Source of the DNA: Pampus argenteus
Lineage: Eukaryota > Chordata > Actinopteri > Scombriformes > Stromateidae
Length of the DNA: 64,000 bases
Assembly (NCBI GenBank): GCA_036937835.1
Contig: CM072860.1
Span: forward strand, 3,032,501 to 3,096,500
Direction: 5' to 3'
Position 1 is the stretch's first letter. Every line of letters starts with the position of its first letter. Positions 1 to 12,579 of the stretch are shown here, one piece after another. The notes under the pieces were generated by a model, which saw only the letters and a list, made by a program, of their open reading frames with translations, did no database searches and was not told the DNA's origin. The translations under genes were made by a program, and so were the position numbers.

Positions 1-304
1 TCCTTCACACCATTTAAAGCTCATGGCCTCTATTTGTTCTTCACTTTCTGTGTGTGACTGATGCCAAAAAAAAAGCCTGAAAACTAGATTTTTGCAAGAA
101 GAGAAGTAGGCGAGTGTCTCATCATATGTAACGGTATGCAAGAAGAGAAATATTCACATGTCTATGAATGGAGGAGGTTGACTGACTTCCCAGCACAGTC
201 AAATGAATGAACTACACTCAGGGGATTTTAGTCTTAAAGAAATAGCCTCGGAAAAAAGGAAGACATGTGTTTAAAGTAAATGAGTTATGCAGAGATGTAC
301 TCAC

Positions 305-640
305 CCCGGACGCAGTCAAAATGAGTCAGCTACAGACGGAGAGAGATGCGGGAAGATAATCTCCTCTGGATCTCACAGGCAAATATCACTGTGGGATTTT
401 TATGCGTTATTTTTATTTATTTTAATTTATTTCGACCTCAGAGGACAGACGTGCTGCAGGGACTTAGAAGAAAGACAGAAGAAGAAAAGAAAAAAAAAGT
501 CCACAGTCCGTCAGTCTCGGTTCACGTCTGTGGTTTCAACTGATGGATTGAAGTGTGTCATCAGCGTAGGAGACGCGGCCGTGAAGGGGACGCGCTGAGA
601 CGGGCTGTCAGTCAGTGTTTGTCGGTAGTAAATCAGATAC
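305..640 (-). other. possible noncoding first exon of a minus-strand gene
   Basis: Read on the minus strand, this CpG-richer stretch (several CG-containing hexamers at 560-650) ends in a consensus splice donor, CGGG|GTGAGT, at 304-299. There is no convincing long reading frame, so if real it is a 5' untranslated exon of a gene continuing beyond the left edge. A CT-rich tract at 723-753 lies on its upstream side, as is common near fish promoters. The evidence is only one good donor plus base composition, so this is weak. Confidence 0.22.
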
Positions 641-719
641 GCCGGCTGTAGGATGGTCGTGATTCCTCCTGTGTGTCCGGTGCTCTGTAACCGGCTGCAG
701 AAACGTGGAAACGCCTTTT

Positions 720-722
<3 letters not shown>

Positions 723-753
<31 letters not shown>
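723..753. repeat. (CT)n microsatellite
   Basis: Uninterrupted CT dinucleotides inside a wider pyrimidine-rich tract that runs to about 787. Confidence 0.9.
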
Positions 754-756
<3 letters not shown>

Positions 757-819
757 CCTCCCCTCACCTCCTCCCCTCCCCTCTCTCGGTCACGGTTAAG
801 CACGCTGTCTGATTCTTCC

Positions 820-956
820 AGAGATCGTCTATTAGAAAGATGGCTCACTCATTTAGACAAACCACTTAAGAAATAAACGATTTTTTTTGTTTTAGATAAA
901 TTGCAATTTTAATTTGTGCAGAGATCGTCTATTGAAACGATGGCTCACTCATTTAG
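820..956. repeat. 37-bp direct repeat, copies 100 bp apart
   Basis: AGAGATCGTCTATT followed by a GATGGCTCACTCATTTAG block occurs at 820-856 and again at 920-956, with only a few mismatches around AGAAA/GAAAC. The interval between the copies is AT-rich and has no obvious element ends. Confidence 0.8.
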
Positions 957-3900
957 TCATTCATTCAATCAGTTATATAAATTATATGGCACTTACACTG
1001 TGACTTTGCAGGTGTTTAAGGCTCACAGTGAAATGTTTTGTGAGGTCTTTCCTGCACACCCTGCTTTTTTTGTGCATTGCATTGTGGGACAAGTGTACAT
1101 CATTATGACATTTTTTTTTCATATTCCAGTTTGAACATACTACTAAAATAAAGTTTTTGATGAGCTTTATTACCATATATTCATGGTGCAGGGTGTTGGA
1201 GGCTATCCCAGCATGCATTATTCACACCCAGTAAAAATGACAACACATCATGGGAAACTGAAAAAAAGTTTTTTTTTTAGTTTCCTGATCTGCTTGGCTG
1301 CTATTTGGTCCTTAAACAAGACAACAGAGTGAGAGCTCTCTTATTTCTGTGTTCTTCTGATTCTTCTGGTTCTCAGACACTGGCACACACACATACATAC
1401 ACACTCTCTCTCTCACACACACACACACACACATTTTTCAAAGCTGATGTCACCGCGCGCTATCCGGTCTCAAATCCCTCCTCCTGTTTCTTTCTCTCCA
1501 TCACAGCACGATCCAAAACGCCACCCCTCCCTGCCTCCAACCCCTCCAACCCCTCCAACCCCAGCTCCATTCTTTCAAAAGTGACAGTGAGCCAACAGGA
1601 GCCGGACTGCTGGCTGTTGATCCCTCACATGAAGTGAAATCATCCATCACTTTCTCTTCTCTGTCCTCCTAAAAGCAAAGTTGCCCTGTGATGCAATCGA
1701 AATCGATACAAGTAGAAAAAACACGACTATACTTCTTTAGAGTTTAAATCGTATATATGTGTAAGAGGTTCAGTTGGCAACATGCAGACTTTAAACTTTT
1801 TTTTTTAGAGAGTCAGTCTTGGACTAATAAATCATCCAATATGAGTATAATTCCTAGAGGTACGGAGTCGATATTTCATTTAGTAGTTCTATGTTCCCTA
1901 CATTTCCCAGAATGCCTTATCCTAATGTTCAGAGATTAGACTGCAATAGCAACAGAAAGAGAATTGACCCTATGAAAACTGTAAACTTATAATTTTTCAC
2001 CATGAAACCTTTGACAACAGGTACTGTCGATGTCCTAGTTTTAAGCACACTCGTACCTTTGATGCAGACAGGACAAGCCCATTTTCAGCAGCTGAAAACT
2101 GTCACACTGTTTCGTATGCTGGAAAAGATTTGATGTTTTCTGGCTTTAAGACACACAATACAGCCTCCAGGTTACATCAGCAAAACAAAAGATTTTTTTT
2201 GAGGTATATTTTTCCTTGAGGTGCCAATTTCCTCTACCATTGTATTTTTTTAAAAACTTGTATGTGGGCGTAAAGAGCACAGCTGCTCAACCATACATGA
2301 AGCCACTGAAAGAAATAGTCCTGCTGGCAGCCCGAGTTAATGACGTTTAATGGTTTCTTATGTATGTGTCAATGTGGGTGTTTTCCTCTTCACTTGTAAA
2401 CAAACTTTACAACTTAAAATGAGTCATTTGAGAACCATTTTGTGGGCTGGAATTTTTCTAAAATTTTTTTAAAGCGCTCTCATGACCTTCAGTCTTTAAA
2501 AACTTGCTTCATACCTCATCAGAAATGAGGTTTGGACTTTTTTTTGAGGGAGTTATTTGTATTTTTGGACATGAATCAGACTTTTGTTGTGAAGGTCTTC
2601 TTTTTTCATTGATGAAACGACCTCAGTTCAAGACAAAGTGGCTCAGCTCTCAGCTTGACTCACCTGAAGTGAGACATAGTTTATACTTTACACAAGGAAT
2701 AAGCTGTAAAATGACGAGGCTGACGGTAAATATAGCCAAGACTGAGCTAAGCCTAAATTGCACTCCCACTCCCATTCAAAGATACTGCGTTTAATCTCAA
2801 CAAAACAAAATACTTTCTATAAGTTTATTCCAAAGAGAGGTAGTGGATACATGACAGCTCTCCAAACCTCCGCCTGCTTCTACCTGTGACCGGGCTGCAT
2901 TATATGGATTCATCTCACCGACTGGTTTCACTGAGGCGTTTTGTTTTTAACGCATGCAAATAAGCTCACAGTCATTTGCATTGGAGCAACAGAAAACAGT
3001 AAAAAGACTGGATGAATCAAAACTGGAGGCAAAGCATTAATGTAAAAGTTTTGTTTGTCTTGATGTATGTAAAATATTCACATTTCACCTGACAAAGAAG
3101 AACTCAACGCATGAATACTCACCAACAGACAAAATGAACGGAAAACGACAACGTATTTTTGTAGCTCGCGCTTCACATGTCAGTTATTCAAATAGCTCTC
3201 ACAGTGGGTGATGTATAAACTTTGGTTGCCTGGGAGACCATATGTTGATTAACGTGCTGGGATTTATGCAAATACTCCCAACATGACCAGCAGATAACAG
3301 CTCACTGACTTTGTCTCGTCACTGACAGTCAATCGATTCTAAATCATTTTCTCAACGTTGTTCGGGTTCGGAAAGGGTCGGTTGCAGATTCGATATATCG
3401 TCTTAAAATGTTCAACAAACGTACAAGAATAAATTCCTGCTAGTAATTATTCAGGCCTGTAACAAAAAGCTTTCACAAGGAGTTGAACATTGGAAAAGTG
3501 GAAAAAGGGGCATCCCACAGAGAGGAAAACACAGTCACAGCAGGAGCGCTACTGCAATCCATTAGCTGCTCAATGAGGATTTCAAAATATGATTCTAGTT
3601 TCAAGGACCAAATAAACATCTTTTACTGCTTTTTTCTTTTTTACCTCAGCTAAAGTCTTGGTGAAAGACATTTACCCCTTTTCTGACCACATTTGTCATT
3701 TTTATGTACATATCAAGTGGTAACTAACACGGTTTGAGGCTCAAACTGATGTAATGTTGAAGTACCTTAAAGTGCAATACCGCATACGGCCACTAGATGC
3801 TGGCTCCTATTCATATCAACTTCAGGGTTAGGTCAGGGCTAGCTGGTTAGCATGCTAACATCTGTTGTTATCTCTGCAACACAATACATAGATGTAATGA

Positions 3901-6900
3901 AATGTTTTACACTAAAAATATGGCCACATCTTACATGTAGCACAATTTATTCAAAGTAGCTAACATGCACTGCTCCAATGCAAACCAATGCAAACCAATT
4001 TTGTGTGATTGTAGAAAGTTACAGTGTGTGTGTTTTCCCCAGAGGAGACTTTAATAGGAAGGTTCTTGTTTTCCATCACAAGACCAGCCCCGAAAGGAGA
4101 AGAAAGCCGTACAGAGAGGAAGTCGTCCCAAACAAAACATCTCTGAGGATTCATCTGGGAGAGAAAGGAAGGAGGGAGGGGATGGAAGCTCGACAGAAAG
4201 ATGAAAAGACGAAAGAAAGAAATGGAAGGATGAACATCGACAGAGCGAGCTGGAGAGGGACCGATGTGTCACTGTGTGTGAATGTGCTTATTGAGAGGGA
4301 TGAGTCAGTGGAAAGAGAAACAATGGAAATGCAGAGTCACTGCACCTCTTTCATTCAAATCTCTCATCCTGCTGCTCTTACTTTCTCTAGCTTGTTTTTT
4401 TTTTTTTTTTGTTGGTTAAAGGTTTTATTCATGTTGCAGTTGAAATGTTCCCTAATTCCAGGCCTGGAGTTTGTTAATCAGTATAGTATTTAGAAATCAT
4501 CACATGCTCTATTCCGGTGTTTTCTAAAGCTTTTTTCTTAAACCAGCGATTTCAAAGAGATATATGTTTCACAACTTTGTTTTATGCAAACATATACAGA
4601 TGTTAAATACTCTATAAATGAGGCAAAATAATCATCCATAATACAATTTTATCACCAAGTCAGATACACATACAACAGTTCTTATCTATAGCAGTCAAAT
4701 GCTGAACTGAAAAACTACAGGCCCACTAAAGTCTATGCTGCATGAGTTTTCTGCTCACACACCTACATTATAAATATTATGAATAAAAAAAGATCTGACA
4801 AAATGTTAAGCTTGAAAGTTGAGTCTTGCTTTTGGAAGTACCTTGACAAAACAATCCCAACAAAAGGTCCATTTATGACCTTAATGAGTAGCTTTCAACT
4901 ATTCACACGGCCTCCAACCTGTGCGTGTGTTTTGCTTAGCTGTCATGGAAATGGGTCTAAATGTTCAGTGTAATTGGTTTCACGCCGGGCCAGTTGATAT
5001 TCACATTGTTCTGATACGAACTGAAATGAACGGCTGCTTGCAAGGTTGGACCATTAGCTGGAAAACAGACGGCAAGCTTTAGATAATGGACCCCGTTAAC
5101 ATAAAGTCGACGTGACATGAGCTAAAACGTGAAACACCATTGGTATTGTAGCATTTAGTCACATAGCATAGAACAGAAGTGCATCGACTTCCTCTTGTTT
5201 GGCTCCCAGCTAGTGTCTTTTATCATTTATCATTTTGCCATCATCCCACCTGCCTGCAGTCATCACTCACTCGCCTGTTTGCTCTCCCTTATACACATTT
5301 TTTTTCCCTTTACACACATAAACTTGGCAGGTTCTTATACTCGTATCCTCTCGCCCTTCGACAGGATGACACTGTCTGTGTCTGAGCTTCAATCTCCAAC
5401 AGCAGACACTAAGTGCAGGCCAGCAGCTCAGTGCATCAGACCCCATTATAGACACAGACATCGTGAGCTCAAAGTGATAATGACAAAGTGCACAAAGCAT
5501 CCATGTTGATAACAGAGACTAGCCCGCCCTCCTTCTGTGCTAGCTTCTGTCATTAAATAATGCTAAAAGCACTACTATTACTACTATGTACAATAAGAAA
5601 ACCATAAGTGTTATTATGCTGTTTTGAATAGTCACAATTACAGCTCACAACTTCAAGAAAACAGGTGTGAACATTCAGCTCAGTGATTGGTGGAGACCAA
5701 AGCAGAGCCAAAAGGAGTGGAAAAGAAAGAAAAAACACACACAATTCAACTTTTTTCTTTTTGGTAGACCAGTTTATATTACCATGATGAAAAAAAAAGG
5801 CCTATAAAAGACTTTCTTGCAACTGATTAGATGAGCAAATATGAAAATCTCTTTGGGATGATTTGACTCATGTGTGGCTTTGTTTGGCCTCTCCTGAAAT
5901 ACTGCAGCTTTGTCTAAATGTGTCCCAGAGTCGCAGGCAGCCGTGACTCCTCACTTTGATTTATTAACTGCATCCCGGTGACGTAGTTTTGGTGTTTGCG
6001 ATGAGTAATTATTGAATAAATGACTGAATAAATAACTGTCCGATCATCCTCAGTTAGAACGTGAACTGGGATCTTTAGTGTTTATTGTTTTTGAACTGGG
6101 CTCAAGCTGATGTCAGATATTACATTTAGTCAACTAGTTCCCAGAGAGCCTAACAAATACACAAAGACAATTTGATTTAGACACGATTATATGAAGATTC
6201 ACATCATTTGTTTTAAAAGTTTCACTTCGCCCTGAGTCATCTCCGGATTTATGATTTATGAAATCGATGTTCGTTTAGTTCCCTGCTGACAGACATAGCT
6301 GCATTAGGCCAGGTCTGGGTCAGACATTCATATATAATAACTGTTCTCCATTGCCAGCAGTTTCTTAATTATACCAAACCCCACAAGGCCTGTTAGTCAG
6401 GGTACAATTACAATTTACAATTACAGCCTAAAAGGGTTGTCACATTAGGTGTTGCTCAGAAACCTGCAGAGGTATTGATTACAACTCGTTAAATTATGAC
6501 ACACATGTTCAATCTGTTGCTTGTTCTTGGAAAGATGAAAGGCTTGAAAGGGGAATCTTTTCAACACGGAATCTTTTCGACGTCTTGGGCAAGCTGTGTA
6601 TGGTTAGAGGGGAATTAGAGAGGGAAAATAGCCTCAATGTTCTTTTCAGATCATGAGGAAGATTATTGTAAAATGCTTCACTTGAGTGCAAAACACCTAA
6701 AAACGATCAAGGCAACAAAATGACTGAAATAAAATCATGCAAAAATACATTTGAATTCAAAGCATATGTGCCTTTTGAAAACATATTCGTTCCCAAACAT
6801 GTTTATATTCCCGAGGAGGGTCTTGAGGAGGATGAAGCTGATACACAGAAAAGATGAAAAAAAAAAAAGTGAATCTTTAACTTTTTCAATCTGTGCACAC

Positions 6901-7968
6901 AACACAGACAGTTTGAGGCGAAAAGGGCACAAGACAGTTTTGGAATAGCAGTCACTCTGTTGCAACAGAGAGAGCTTGGCAGCGTTCAGGCTGGAGCTCA
7001 TCCCAGCATGCAGTTGGTGAAACAAGAAATTCTTTCACCAATTCCTCTGACTGACCTCTCACAAGGACCTCCAGCTCCTTTCTTCCATGCAGTCTTAGCC
7101 CCCCTCCCCCCTTATCTCATTTGTGCATTTATGAAGCAGATTCATGAAGCCACGGGATCAACACAAAATTTACTACATGCACAAACACATCTTTACCACA
7201 ATTCATGTTTCCCATGATAAATCCTTAATTTTTCACTTGTCATAATTTTTTGTGTTCATATGTCACTGGTGACGCAAACAAACCTATTCTAACCCATCTG
7301 TTGTGAATCTTAATTGTGTGAATCCTGATTGTAAACAGGTTAAACCCTTTGACCCTGCCTCAAGCATCTTCATTTTTTCCCACACTTACTACAGCATTCA
7401 TACCCATCCTACACACGCCAACTGTTCGGTCTGAAGCTTGATCATTCAGTCTGTCAGATTTTTGGTTACTAAGCAACATTTCATCCTCCAGTCATCAACC
7501 AACTGTCAGAGTGTGTCTTCATATTGACATTTCTTGACAGAAATGGTTTCACATTAGGCTTTACTGGCATGAGGATACATGCCAGAGTCAGAAATGAACT
7601 TATCCTTGAGGCACAGATGCTCTTAAATGTTCATAAAATGAGCAATAAAGGCCCCAGATTGGATGCACATTTACCTTAAATTTCACTATGTTCAAATTTT
7701 ATTCACTGACTTGCCAAATAGTCATGGGTGAATTCAAACCCTCTCCCGTGGGTGATGTGTGACTAGAGGAGTCTCTCCAGTGCATTTTATTATCACAACC
7801 TTACAGCTGTGTTTTAGAAGCACCATCATGTCACATTATGTATTAAAAGAAAAATTTACTATTTAATTTAAAATTTAATTCAGTCTATTTCCTGCTAACA
7901 CAATCTTGTAAAAATAGAGCCATTTTATAGAATTACCATCATTTCAAGACCTGCTAAGACAAGCTAAT
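957..7968. other. intergenic stretch, no gene seen
   Basis: Reading frames here are short, lack family motifs and are not joined by consistent splice phases. Visible contents are (AC)n at about 1414-1433, poly-T at about 4396-4411 and many AT-rich segments. At 3786-3810 there is a CGGCCACTAGATGCTGGC stretch, and a similar 'TCTAGTGGCC' core recurs at about 29,755 and 49,965, probably pieces of a dispersed fish repeat. I see no RNA gene. Confidence 0.6.
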
Positions 7969-8205
7969 GTTAGTTAGTTAACAAGCTAATGTTATTTAGT
8001 TAACAAGCTAATGCTAGCTAACAAACTAATGTCAGTTAGTTAACAAGCAAATGTTAGCTAACAAGCTAATGTTAGCTAATAAACTAATGTTAGTTAGTTA
8101 ATAAGCTAATATTAGCTAACAAACTAATGTTAGTTAACAAACTAATGTTAGCTAACAAACTAATGCTAGTTAACAAGCTAAAGTTAATTAGCTAAAGTTA
8201 GCTAA
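7969..8205. repeat. GCTAATGTTAG(TTAGTTAACAA) minisatellite
   Basis: About a dozen imperfect units of the form AACAAGCTAATGTTAGCT or AACAAACTAATGTTAGTT follow one another, with unit lengths of 18-25 bp. Each unit contains TTAGTTAACAA or AGCTAACAA palindromic cores. No coding potential. Confidence 0.85.
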
Positions 8206-9009
8206 ATTAGAATAACTTTATCATAGCAGTTACTGTTTCACAGAATCAGAATATAAATGTTATAAATGAATGAATGTATAAATGTAAATAACTATCAATT
8301 TAGTGATATAAAACTATAGATATTTAAATCATTTTCACACGCAGCCACGGTCATGGTGAGTCGTGGTGTGAGTGACGGGGTGAATGAGATGTTGTCCATC
8401 GAAAATATATACAGTATATGAATATTTATACCTGTAACTGATAGGGAGGAAATGTCAATAAGAAATGTAATAATATTTTCCTTAAAAAACAAAAGCAGTG
8501 AATACAAAAATTGAAAGAGGGGAAACCAAGCAACATTTTTGAGGAATACCAGTAATAATATTGCAAATGATCCTTACTCCTGTTGCATGATTTATCAGGG
8601 CACACTGAGGAGTTAAATTCTAGCCTCGAGTCATATTTGACACTACGGTGAAGTATTGAATCTTGCATGAAGTCAAACTGGACTGACCTTTTATTCTCAG
8701 CTGAGTGCCATGCTTGAAGACAGGTGAAGTCTGACAGCCAATCACAGTGTCTCATCTTAAAGACTGAAAATAAAAAAATAAAAATTTTTTGTCTCACTCA
8801 CACCGGCTGCATACACCGTTGCCTCATTCTTCTGGAAATGTCAAAACCTCAACAGGTAATAACATGAAATTGCACATAAAATACATACTGCATAGTGTGT
8901 GTGTATGTGTGTGCACTGTTTTCTGCCCTCTCTGGTTGCCTGGACACCAGTACCAAGAGGCTGGCCTGTGTTTTACACACAGTGCCAACGCACCACTTTA
9001 CCAAGAGAG

Positions 9010-9046
<37 letters not shown>

Positions 9047-12030
9047 TCTGCGTATTTGCTTTCATGTTTATTGACTCATCAGAATATTTGTTTTTCTGCT
9101 TCCACGTATTATTTCTTTTTTGGACATACTGCTTGTATGTCTCACTATTCTGTGATTCAAATATATACAATGAGAAAACTTTAGGCACGTTAACGTCTGC
9201 GTGTGTGTGAGCAGGAGAGAGCGTCGGCTTTGTGTGGGAGACGTTTTGCAACATTTATGCCAGCATACGGACCGTGGGTGTGGGACAGAGAGGGAGCGGG
9301 CACCAGGGCCAGACCGGTCCTGGTGGGAGGTGGCAGTGTGCACACGGGGCTGCGACTTTGCGTCTGATTTGGCCGATTATTTAGATTTCATAAACTGCTA
9401 CTCACACAATTATTTTTTTTTAAATCAATTGTTTTACATGTTAAATGTGGTCATGCACGTGTCACAATATCGTGTTACCGTCCAATTTTTCAGCATGCAT
9501 CAATTCTCCAGAAAAACTACATTCAGTCTCCAACTGAAGGTGAATTTTATTGATTCTTCAGGTTTATTTGTTCTGTAGGTTCTGCTTGAGTCACTTATAT
9601 ATCAGTTTATATGCATGTTTGTCTCACATCTACTGTACTAATAAAACAGAGCTTCAGTTCCTAAATTGTTTCTTTTCTTTTTTTTTTTTTAGCACTTTAA
9701 CATAATTCACAAAAATCTTATAGAAAGAAAAAATGTTTTTGAAATCTTTAAGGTGGGGGCAGAATTGAGAAATTATGAATAAAATATTGTGCTTTAGTCA
9801 TTTTGCATAATTACCATTCACTTATTATACATATTAATTGCTGCCTAGTTATAGCCCCTTTTTCTGTTTTCTACTCTTTTATGTAATTTATCTCATCTTC
9901 ATCGTTGTTCCTTCATTTCCCTCTCTTCTCAGTCTCTCTGTGATAGAGCCTCTCGATCTCATTAGTGTCCGAACGCAGACGTGTCACATTCTCACCCTCT
10001 GACATGAACCTGCCATGTGAAGAATCGCTGCAGGTTGCAGGTCTCAAAGCAGAAGCAATTCAATCAGTAATTTAAAGCAACTAAGCCATAAAGTCTGTAT
10101 TGTATGAATATGAACCTATCAACTAATGAAGTAAGATCTTAAAAAATACAGATACAGAGTCGTAAAAACTGCATTTTTCCTTTCTTAATTGTATATTTTC
10201 TGAGGAAAAACATGCAAAGATGCAGATTTCACTGAATAAAGATTCATCACCAGGGACGTTGTTTGCTTTGATAAGAATTTCATCATCATCATCATCCTTG
10301 ACATGAGACATATTTGCAGCGAGTAAGTGTTGTGCCTTTTTAATTGTAAAAGCAAGCTGTTTGAGTCAACCTTCCCGTCACCGTAGCAACAGCACACACA
10401 CGCGCGCGCGTACATACACTGCAACCCTCTGGACACTTGTTATTGCTCATCTTGCTTGAGTGGATTTGAAAAGAGAGTGAAGGAGGGACGACAGGGGTGG
10501 AGATGAACTTGTGAAAAACGCTAAAGCTATGAGGTTTGTTAGTGCAACTTCCAGATGAGGGTGCTGTTTACTTCAGAGGCGCAACAGTTAGTGGGTCTAT
10601 AGCATCTATACACACACACACACAGATGAGGGTTAATTACATGAAGGAATCCATTGTGGCTATGTGTCACACGTCTGTTGATACATAAAGGGAAATGTCT
10701 GCTCCCAGTACGGGTTTGATGAATATGAAATCTGCAACATGTCATTGTTTTAAACCGTATCCTCCCTGATGAAGGACAGACCGCCTGTGTCCCTGTGAGC
10801 ATGTAATTTGGTGACTTTTTCTAAATGTCGTCTCCCGTTGACGGCTGCCATCACTGCCACATCACCCACACTCTTGTCTGCCACTTCTCAAAATATTTAA
10901 TACAGAGTTGATAAGTTGAAACTCAGTCTGGCACTTTTTTCTTGCTAAAAAAAAAAGGAGAAGAAACATTTTTATTTTGGAGGAATACAGACATGTAGTT
11001 TGTCTTCAAACTCTGTCAGAGACGTTAGTGTTACTGTACAATGAATCTTTTATGCTTTCCATGATAAATATTCACATTTTCCTATATATATATATAGGAC
11101 CATTATATTATAGAAGTAATAAAACCAAACTATTACACAACGTCTAATCTAGCTCAATAATATCATGCCAGTCCTCAATTAACCAAATTCTTGGGTTGAA
11201 TCCACACTATCATGATGCTCTATCCTTGTAGTAGAGACCCCCCCTCACACACACACACACACCCCTCACTGGCATCTAAATAGGCACACACACTGTCTGA
11301 CCCACCATGCTGGCAGAGGGGGGAGAAGGCTGATCATATTACACACAGTTATTAATAGAAACCCTCTCAGTTTTCACATTGTAAACTAATCGCTGCCATG
11401 ATCTCACGCTGTCTCTGAGCCTCTCTGCGACACTTCTTCTTATATTTTTCTTTTTTAAATCTCTCGCTTTGTGATTATACAAATGGTCTTCAGGTTAAAA
11501 AGTCACTCTTTAAACTATGTTGGTTTTAAAAAAAAAATCAAATTATCCTAAGAGCAAAAGTTTAACGGGGGGCTGCAAGAGCTGCTTAAAGGTTTGTGAC
11601 ATTTGAGTACAATTAGGACAAATTGAACAGCCATTGATTTGATCTATGATTGTGATTTAATGTATTTAAATATAAATTGTAAAACAGATATTCAAAGGTA
11701 TGCAAAAAATGAGGTGAATGTGAGACAAGGTGTAAAAAAAACATGTTAGTGGTGCAGTTCGCGTTATTCCGCTGACTGACAGTTGGTGGCGCTAACATGT
11801 AGCAATGTGCCAACAACTGCAGTAAAGAAGAAGCATGCAAATACGAACGTAAACAATGCAGGAAGATTTTACGTTTAATAAAGGCTTTAAAATGTTGAGT
11901 AAAGTCTTTAAAGACACCATCTTGTCCACACTGTTGTCCCACAGAGGCTTTATTTTTAGCAAGAGTCCGACTCCTCTGCAAAACTTAATATGGGAATGGC
12001 ATCTTAGAGCTCCTCTTTCCTCCGGTTCTC
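8206..12030. other. intergenic stretch upstream of casq1
   Basis: No supported gene. Contents include (GT)n at about 9011-9043, short (AC)n near 10,611-10,625 and 11,247-11,263, a (TA)n run near 11,083-11,096 and a CGCG run at about 10,400. Reading frames through the dinucleotide repeats are artefacts of the repeats. Confidence 0.6.
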
Positions 12031-12035
12031 ATCAT

Positions 12036-12071
<36 letters not shown>

Positions 12072-12110
12072 CCATCCATCCATCCATCCATCCATCCATC
12101 AATCCATCTA
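12031..12110. repeat. (ATCC)n microsatellite
   Basis: About 19 copies of CATC/CCAT tetranucleotide with one CGTC interruption. It lies about 470 bp upstream of the casq1 start codon. Confidence 0.9.
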
Positions 12111-12369
12111 TACCTTCAGTCCTCCAAGACACTGAGCTAGTATCTCAAGCTCTACAAACACCCAACACATAGCCACAGCTTCAAACAGGTGTATGACTTA
12201 AGCATTACTCCACCCATGTTGCCACCCTTACGCTGGTGATGTGGACCCCCCCCCCCGGCCTGTGCATGTCTCTCGGAGGAGTGGGATCAATGTCACGCCT
12301 ACTCACATACACATATTTGCGGCCACAAAAAGAGCCCCACCCCCCTTTCTGTGACAGTTGCGTCAGCAA

Positions 12370-12400
12370 AACCACGTGTAGCTCTTTTTAAAGGCAGGGT
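12370..12400 (+). promoter_or_regulatory. candidate casq1 core promoter: E-box and TATA-like box
   Basis: A CACGTG E-box at 12,373-12,378 is followed 7 bp later by CTTTTTAAAGG (core TTTTTAAA at 12,385-12,392), a TATA-like motif about 190 bp upstream of the ATG. Spacing and orientation fit transcription of casq1. The transcription start cannot be seen directly. Confidence 0.4.
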
Positions 12401-12579
12401 GTCACTGTCAGACCTGCTCTTCTCTAGCCGGTGGGGACAGGAAGCGGACTTTGTTCCTAACTCTCCCTGCTTAACACCAATTTCCGTTAGGGACAACGTT
12501 AAACCTCACAGGTGTATTTTTTTTCCCCTTCTAACCCACCGTCAACAGTTAAGGCTCTGAGAAGAGGTGTTCTGTAGCC

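Noticed and set aside
8789..9254. Several 90-131-codon frames around a (GT)n repeat
   Set aside because: They exist because dinucleotide repeats lack stops. No motifs or splice sites support them.
10123..10802. Overlapping minus-strand frames upstream of casq1
   Set aside because: Low-complexity content (poly-Asp/Met from an ATC repeat), no family motif and no consistent exon phases.
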